Positions 60,049-64,000 of a stretch of DNA of 64,000 nucleotides are shown here, in pieces. This DNA is from Dicyema japonicum. Taxonomy: Eukaryota > Dicyemida > Rhombozoa > Dicyemidae. The stretch spans positions 72,042-136,041 of the forward strand of contig RDEW01000014.1 in the NCBI GenBank assembly GCA_011109175.1. Direction: 5' to 3'. The notes beneath the pieces were generated by a model. That model made no database searches, was not told where the DNA came from, and worked only from the letters and a program-made list of their open reading frames with translations. The position numbers were made by a program, and so were the translations under genes. The first letter of the stretch is position 1; each line of letters opens with the position of its first letter.

Positions 60049-60320
60049 AACATCGTTTAAATGTGAGGCATTCGGATGTGTCAAAGCCATCAATACACTT
60101 TGTCAGAATTTGACTTTAGCTTTAGAACGATTTCCTGTTCAACTCAAAGTTTCGATTATCAGTTTATTTTCCTTTTGAGTCTGCATTTGAAATTTTTTGT
60201 TTAAAATTATATTTCGGGCATTCATTGCGCTTGATATCGCTTCAAATTCACCACTTTTGNAACATCGTTTAAATGTGAGGCATTCGGATGTGTCAATGCC
60301 ATCAATACACTTTGTCAGAA
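60049..60320. other. Likely scaffold join with single N and duplicated flank
   Basis: One undetermined base at 60260 is followed by 60 bp (60261-60320) that repeat 60049-60108 with one mismatch. A tandem duplication or two overlapping contig ends joined by an arbitrary gap would both give this. Confidence 0.7.
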
Positions 60321-60479
60321 AATATTTTTTCCTGGTGAAAACCGAAGCACGTCACCACTTCAACCAATACAAGTAAAGAAATTTACATGTTAAATATATT
60401 CTTTAACTTTGATATTTTTAAAAGCTAATTTTATTGTTTTAAGTGCTATCTTTTTTTTATAAGTGCAAATGAAAATCGG

Positions 60480-61200
60480 TTAGCAAAGAAATTTCCGTCC
60501 CCAGTCGGATTCTTCTGCAAGGCTCAAAGAAGGCATTTCTGTTAGGCAGTGGGAACAGTTTTGGATAGCATGTTTGGTTGCGGGAACAATATTCCAATTA
60601 TATAAAGTTCCTCTTGGATTTGTGTGAAAAATGAACGCAGTCTTTGTTTTTGTTATTTTTACTTGGCTGACCACTCCCCCAATTAAAATAAGTATAGGTG
60701 GTATCACAATTGTACCTGTTAAACTTATTAACAAAATTTCCATTATGTCGTTTGTGATGTTATCCAATTAAATCGTCTCCGACCCTTGGAGATCTCATGA
60801 ACAAGTTACCTTCACTCTCCCCGATCCGTCGCAAATTTGAGTAGCCTTGATAAAGGCATTCCCGTGACGTCTTCCACCGTGGATAGCCACCGAGTCCTCG
60901 GTCGACCAGGTCTTCTCTTGCCAGTAATATTGCTCAGCATAATGGTTCTTACCAGGGAGTCAGAGCGGACAACATGCTTAAAGAACGCCAATCTGTTTTT
61001 ATATTTTTCTTTTTAGCGAAATGTCCGTCTCCACCCGTTTGAGTACATCGGTATTTGTTATTTTGAAAGTCTAAGGGATTCTTAGTAACCTCCTCCAGCA
61101 CCACAGTTCAAAAGCATCAATTTTTTGTCCATCCGCCTTTTTCAGTATCCATGTTCTGCGCGTAGCTCAAATAAGATCACCAATTTTGAGGATACTAAGT
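60480..61200 (-). mobile_element. RTE-like LINE C-terminus of a second subfamily, with 3' region
   Basis: Minus strand from 61160: 'RTWILKKADGQKIDAFELWC' with WRRLLRIP following, 'NTDVLKRVETDISLK', 'RLAFFKHVVRSDSLVRTIML', 'GKRRPGRPRTRWLSTVEDVT' and 'ATDRGEWR'. This is the classic C-terminal tail of RTE/BovB-type polyproteins and differs clearly from the 'RLFGH...RGRPRTTL' type. The 95-codon frame at 60767-60480 lies in the 3' region shared with 1990-2095 and is probably not a gene. Confidence 0.8.
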
Positions 61201-61980
61201 GAAATTCTGAACTATATTTGCAATGAACGATCGGCAAGCGATCTTTCCAGAAAGGCGGCGGATAACGTTTTCAATTGCAATAGAACAAATTCTTGCCGTC
61301 TTTATTCCCTGACAGTTAGTTTTGGAGAATAAAGTGAGTTTGGGAGCAAAATCAGAGATAGTCCCAGAAGTCTCAGAAAGCAACGCTTTTTCCCGGATAG
61401 AAGTAAAGCTGGCTGACCAACAAATAGAGAAAGAAGGTCCATGATAAATACTGGCTTAAGACCATAAACTCCCACAATACTGCTCCTTCGGAATGATCGT
61501 AGGGTATCACAAAAATTGGCGGAAGAAACGTCGCCTCGAAAAGAATCGGGACAAGCGGGAGCACAAATATTGTCTGGCACAGGAGGGTTTTTTGCTTTAA
61601 GAAGAGTAACAATCTCAGGGAAGCAAATAATTTGGCTAAATTCAGTTCACACAGTCCGAACAGCAGCAGTTAGATTCCCTTCCATCAATTTTTTTCTAAC
61701 GCGTGAACGAAGTTTTGCAGACCCAGAGGAAGGTTGATCAAGGATGAGGTTAGTGCAGTCCCCTAAGGTATGAATAGCTCTGAGCTAATTTCTCCTAAGA
61801 CTCCATAAAGTTATCAGATGTGCTTTTATTCGACTTGACAAAGACAGTTTTCATAAAAGAGAGTAGGTGTCGATTCCAGGACAAGTGCGAGTACCAGGAA
61901 AGAGAAAACAACTGCTTTTTCGATACAGGAAGCAAGAGCTGAGGCATAATTGTGACGACAACACTTGGGGATCCTGACAA
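61195..61980 (-). mobile_element. R2-like LINE: pre-RT and RT N-terminal part
   Basis: Minus strand: 'NLTAAVRTV', 'EIVTLLKAKNPPVPDNICAP', 'LRSFRRSSIVGVYGLKPVFI' with MDLLS following, and 'AIENVIRRLSGKIACRSF'. These correspond to the DV.AAV, LL..KHP.P, LRSF...S..G.DGL.PQ...DL and IAIGNV.RRL..KIAC blocks of the family represented at 7.1 kb. It ends where the RTE-like C-terminus begins, so it is a chimera or nested insertion. The strongly hydrophobic reading in another frame (61373-61612) is a shadow. Confidence 0.65.
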
Positions 61981-62087
61981 AGATAATCTTCATGGATCGA
62001 GTGTTCGAAATATATAAATTAGAAACTCCTAAAAGTACAAAATAGACAACAACAACGTGGCAACAGCGTTTTTCTAAATATAGCTCT

Positions 62088-62115
62088 ATATATTATTATT
62101 ATTATTATTATATAA
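62088..62115. repeat. (att)n microsatellite
   Basis: Seven or so att units within the presumed intron just upstream of the first recognisable UBR exon. Confidence 0.8.
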
Positions 62116-62158
62116 AAAATAAAATTTTATAAAATTAAATTAATTTTTCACCTTTTAG

Positions 62159-64000
62159 TGACTGTGCAGTTGATGTGGCATGTGTTTGGTGTTATGACTG
62201 TTTCTTTAACAGCGAGCACGTCAATCATCAACATAAAGTGATTGCCATTTTGTGGATTTAGTTTTGTGTGAGTGATAGTGCGCTTTTCTACGATTTCAGA
62301 GACGTTGAAGCATGGAAGCAATATCTCACGTGCTCTCTCTACTCTTGGGTAGAATATAATTTATCGGTGATTTCTGTTTATTAAGAGAAATAGACTGAGT
62401 TTTCTAAAGTGGTCGATGAATATGCCGAATATTTTTCTGATGTTTTGAGGATGACGTCGTCTGTATTGCTTCGTTTACCAGAGTCTCTGGATTTGATGCC
62501 GACTTCACTGAGATCCTGCGTTTCCAACAGTGAGTAAGCAGTATTTATGATAAACGATGAACTCCACAATTTGGGAGAGGTTCACTTTCCACCAAATTTG
62601 AATGCGGCTGGATGTTTGACGAACGTCCTGAACTTTAGCAGTGCAGAAGCCAACGAAATAATGAATTTGGTGGATAAACGGGTTCATTGTTTTTGTGACT
62701 TTAAGGGAGAAGCAAGAGTGAGACAGGGAAGCAAAGAGTACTGCCAAAACATCTCAGAATTGATTACTGTTTTCCAAACGTATAATTCTAGGCAAATACG
62801 CAAAACCTGTATGGACCAAGGAAGTGTGTGGTTGTCAAGAGTTTTGTAGCCATCTTGCAGGAATCGTGCGTTATTTCATTAATATCATTTGTGAAATATT
62901 TAGAAAAAAGGGGTTTTCACAAATAAAATATTTAGATTACTTGGAATATGTTTGCACTAAAGTAGTTATGAGATCAAGCAATATTGATAATTTCATAAGG
63001 CCACTTCTCACCCAGAATACGAGGATTTGGACAGGTGGGGTTCCATAATGTTTCAGATCCCGTCTGACCTTCCACAAAATTTTCCTATCTGCCAATTGGC
63101 TCAATTCTACTCAGAGATTTCAATTATGCAGAAAATATATTGGAGTCGATTGTCTTATTTTATTTAACTTTATCCGACAATTCTCTCCTATTATGCAACC
63201 GATGAGAGTGAAGAGGAAAACTCAATTATCCATTTGGAAATTAAACTTTACACTATTCTTTCAGTCGTGAAAAGCCTCATATTGGAGGCAGACCTCCTTA
63301 AGGTTCTGATAAAAATGGCTGTTGTGAATATCCAACATTTAATAAACAGTATTTCGTTGGTTTTGACGTTTTTAGACAATTTCTTTAGAAATTATTCAAT
63401 GAATTTAATTTCCCATGGTCAGCGTAATCAACAGCATTTCTGTTGCAGACAAACCGCACGTTTTACTTTGTCAAAGCTATAAAGTTTACATTTTTTGTTT
63501 TTAGCTATTCTCTAAGAGTTCTTTTTGAACCAGCCAATTTTACAAAAAAATTTAAATCTAAAATTGTGGAGGCCTTCGTCTACTATTTTGACTTGGTGTC
63601 AATTTTCCAAGTTTCACCAGTTTTGTAATTGTCAGTACATTAATGCCGTTAAAAAATCGATGGAACACATGCACGTGGAGAATCCCCGGAGAGAAGGTTT
63701 CATCATAAACTTCAATATTTTCAATATTTATTATCAGTTCTTTGAAATTTTAAAAAAAGACGTGGTTTTTGTTATGACATTTTCTAGAATAGTACAATGA
63801 TCGAGGTCTTCGGAGTTTTGAAAAACAAAATTGCTTCCTATTTGGAGGATAGAGTTTACTATAATCGCACAAAGCTCAAAAAGTCATGTACTTTTCATTC
63901 CTTTTTTCCCAGTTGCTGGTTATGAGATTGGAGTCATCGATTATACTCATGAAGATGATGACATTTCCTTTCATACACCCATCACTCAGTTATTCCCATT
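62159..64000 (+). CDS. UBR1/UBR2-like N-recognin E3 ubiquitin ligase (partial)
   Basis: Homolog of the ligases that bind N-degrons and ubiquitinate proteins with destabilising N-termini. Both ends are missing from the window. Introns: 62238-62261 (24 nt), 62367-62393 (27), 62456-62481 (26), 62520-62538 (19), 62682-62705 (24), 62769-62791 (23), 62913-62935 (23), 63484-63504 (21), 63611-63635 (25), 63762-63787 (26), 63888-63912 (25); all GT...AG, frames agree from 62160 to about 63030. Domain order: UBR box (DCAVDVACVWCYDCFFNSEH, then FYDFRDVEAWKQ), ClpS-like type-2 site (VFMINDELHNLGEV, then EARVRQGSKEYC), and the following helical part (FHKIFLSANWL, YSLRVLFEPANF, VKKSMEHMHVE, GYEIGVIDYTHEDDD). 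In the UBR box the two Cys of FCDCGD are Tyr and Phe. One junction near 63031-63120 does not resolve. The RING and C-terminal parts lie beyond 64000. Confidence 0.9.

Noticed and set aside
60480-60767. 95-codon frame with one membrane-like segment
   Set aside because: It lies in the 3' region of an RTE-like LINE shared with 1990-2095; no independent support for a gene.
61373-61612. Hydrophobic minus-strand frame resembling a multi-pass membrane protein
   Set aside because: The neighbouring frame of the same strand carries RT blocks (LLKAKNPPVP, LRSFRRSS, GLKP), which explain the sequence.
62526-62540. A 9-nt intron (gtgagtaag) between UBR exons
   Set aside because: A 26-nt intron at 62456-62481 plus a 19-nt intron at 62520-62538 give an equally good protein and fit the sizes of the other introns.
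1-64000. Bacterial or viral origin, operons, ribosome binding sites, CRISPR arrays
   Set aside because: Spliceosomal introns, animal LINEs, a SINE, a hAT element and UBR/Arl/cathepsin genes show a nuclear eukaryotic genome. I saw no regularly spaced CRISPR-type repeats.
1-64000. True tRNA or rRNA genes, LTR retrotransposons
   Set aside because: Only the tRNA-like head of the SINE was found; no cloverleaf, no rRNA core sequence, and no LTR pair or integrase/protease motifs were recognised.

Overview
The window is eukaryotic, very AT-rich and full of transposon debris. No long uninterrupted reading frame is present because the host genes are cut by extremely short introns. I traced GT...AG introns of 19-27 nt (one of 44 nt) in a UBR1/2-like E3 ubiquitin ligase, an Arf-like GTPase, a cathepsin L-like protease and a small leucine-rich-repeat gene. 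Splicing them out restores the family alignment and, for the GTPase, a 564-nt frame that divides exactly by three. Ultrashort introns (about 26 nt on average), standard stop codons, animal-type proteins and animal-type LINE and hAT elements together fit a dicyemid mesozoan (Dicyema-like parasite). That identification is inference, not proof.

Layout. 1-2.7 kb: reverse-transcriptase (RT) scraps. 2.68-5.77 kb and 22.59-25.63 kb: two roughly 3-kb arms of an inverted repeat that carry a decayed multi-exon gene I cannot name; a diverged third copy lies at 41.6-42.0 kb on the minus strand. 6.7-12 kb: fragments of R2-like and RTE-like LINEs, a tRNA-derived SINE and a hAT N-terminus. 12-13.1 kb: a hAT transposase C-terminus. 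13.2-14.5 kb: a probable membrane-protein gene with short introns. 14.7-22.4 kb: more LINE fragments, including one with a restriction-like endonuclease. 25.6-29.9 kb: Jockey/I-like and RTE-like LINEs, a second SINE copy and an R2-like endonuclease end.

30.3-38.6 kb and 46.0-52.2 kb: a large direct segmental duplication containing a LINE endonuclease and a cathepsin gene; both cathepsin copies are damaged, at different places. Between them lie the LRR gene (39.0-39.4 kb), two LINEs and the third copy of the unknown gene. 52.46-53.16 kb: the Arl GTPase, the best complete gene. 55.9-61.7 kb: a tandem duplication plus three stacked LINEs, with one N at 60260 that looks like a scaffold join. 62.16 kb to the end: the UBR-type ligase, cut off by the window edge on the right and missing its 5' end on the left.

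The host genes form no evident pathway. The most interesting points are the ultrashort introns, the UBR box that has lost zinc ligands, the Arl protein with a broken NKxD motif, and the spliced unknown gene duplicated in the inverted arms. All calls rest on reading the sequence by eye; no database search was run.
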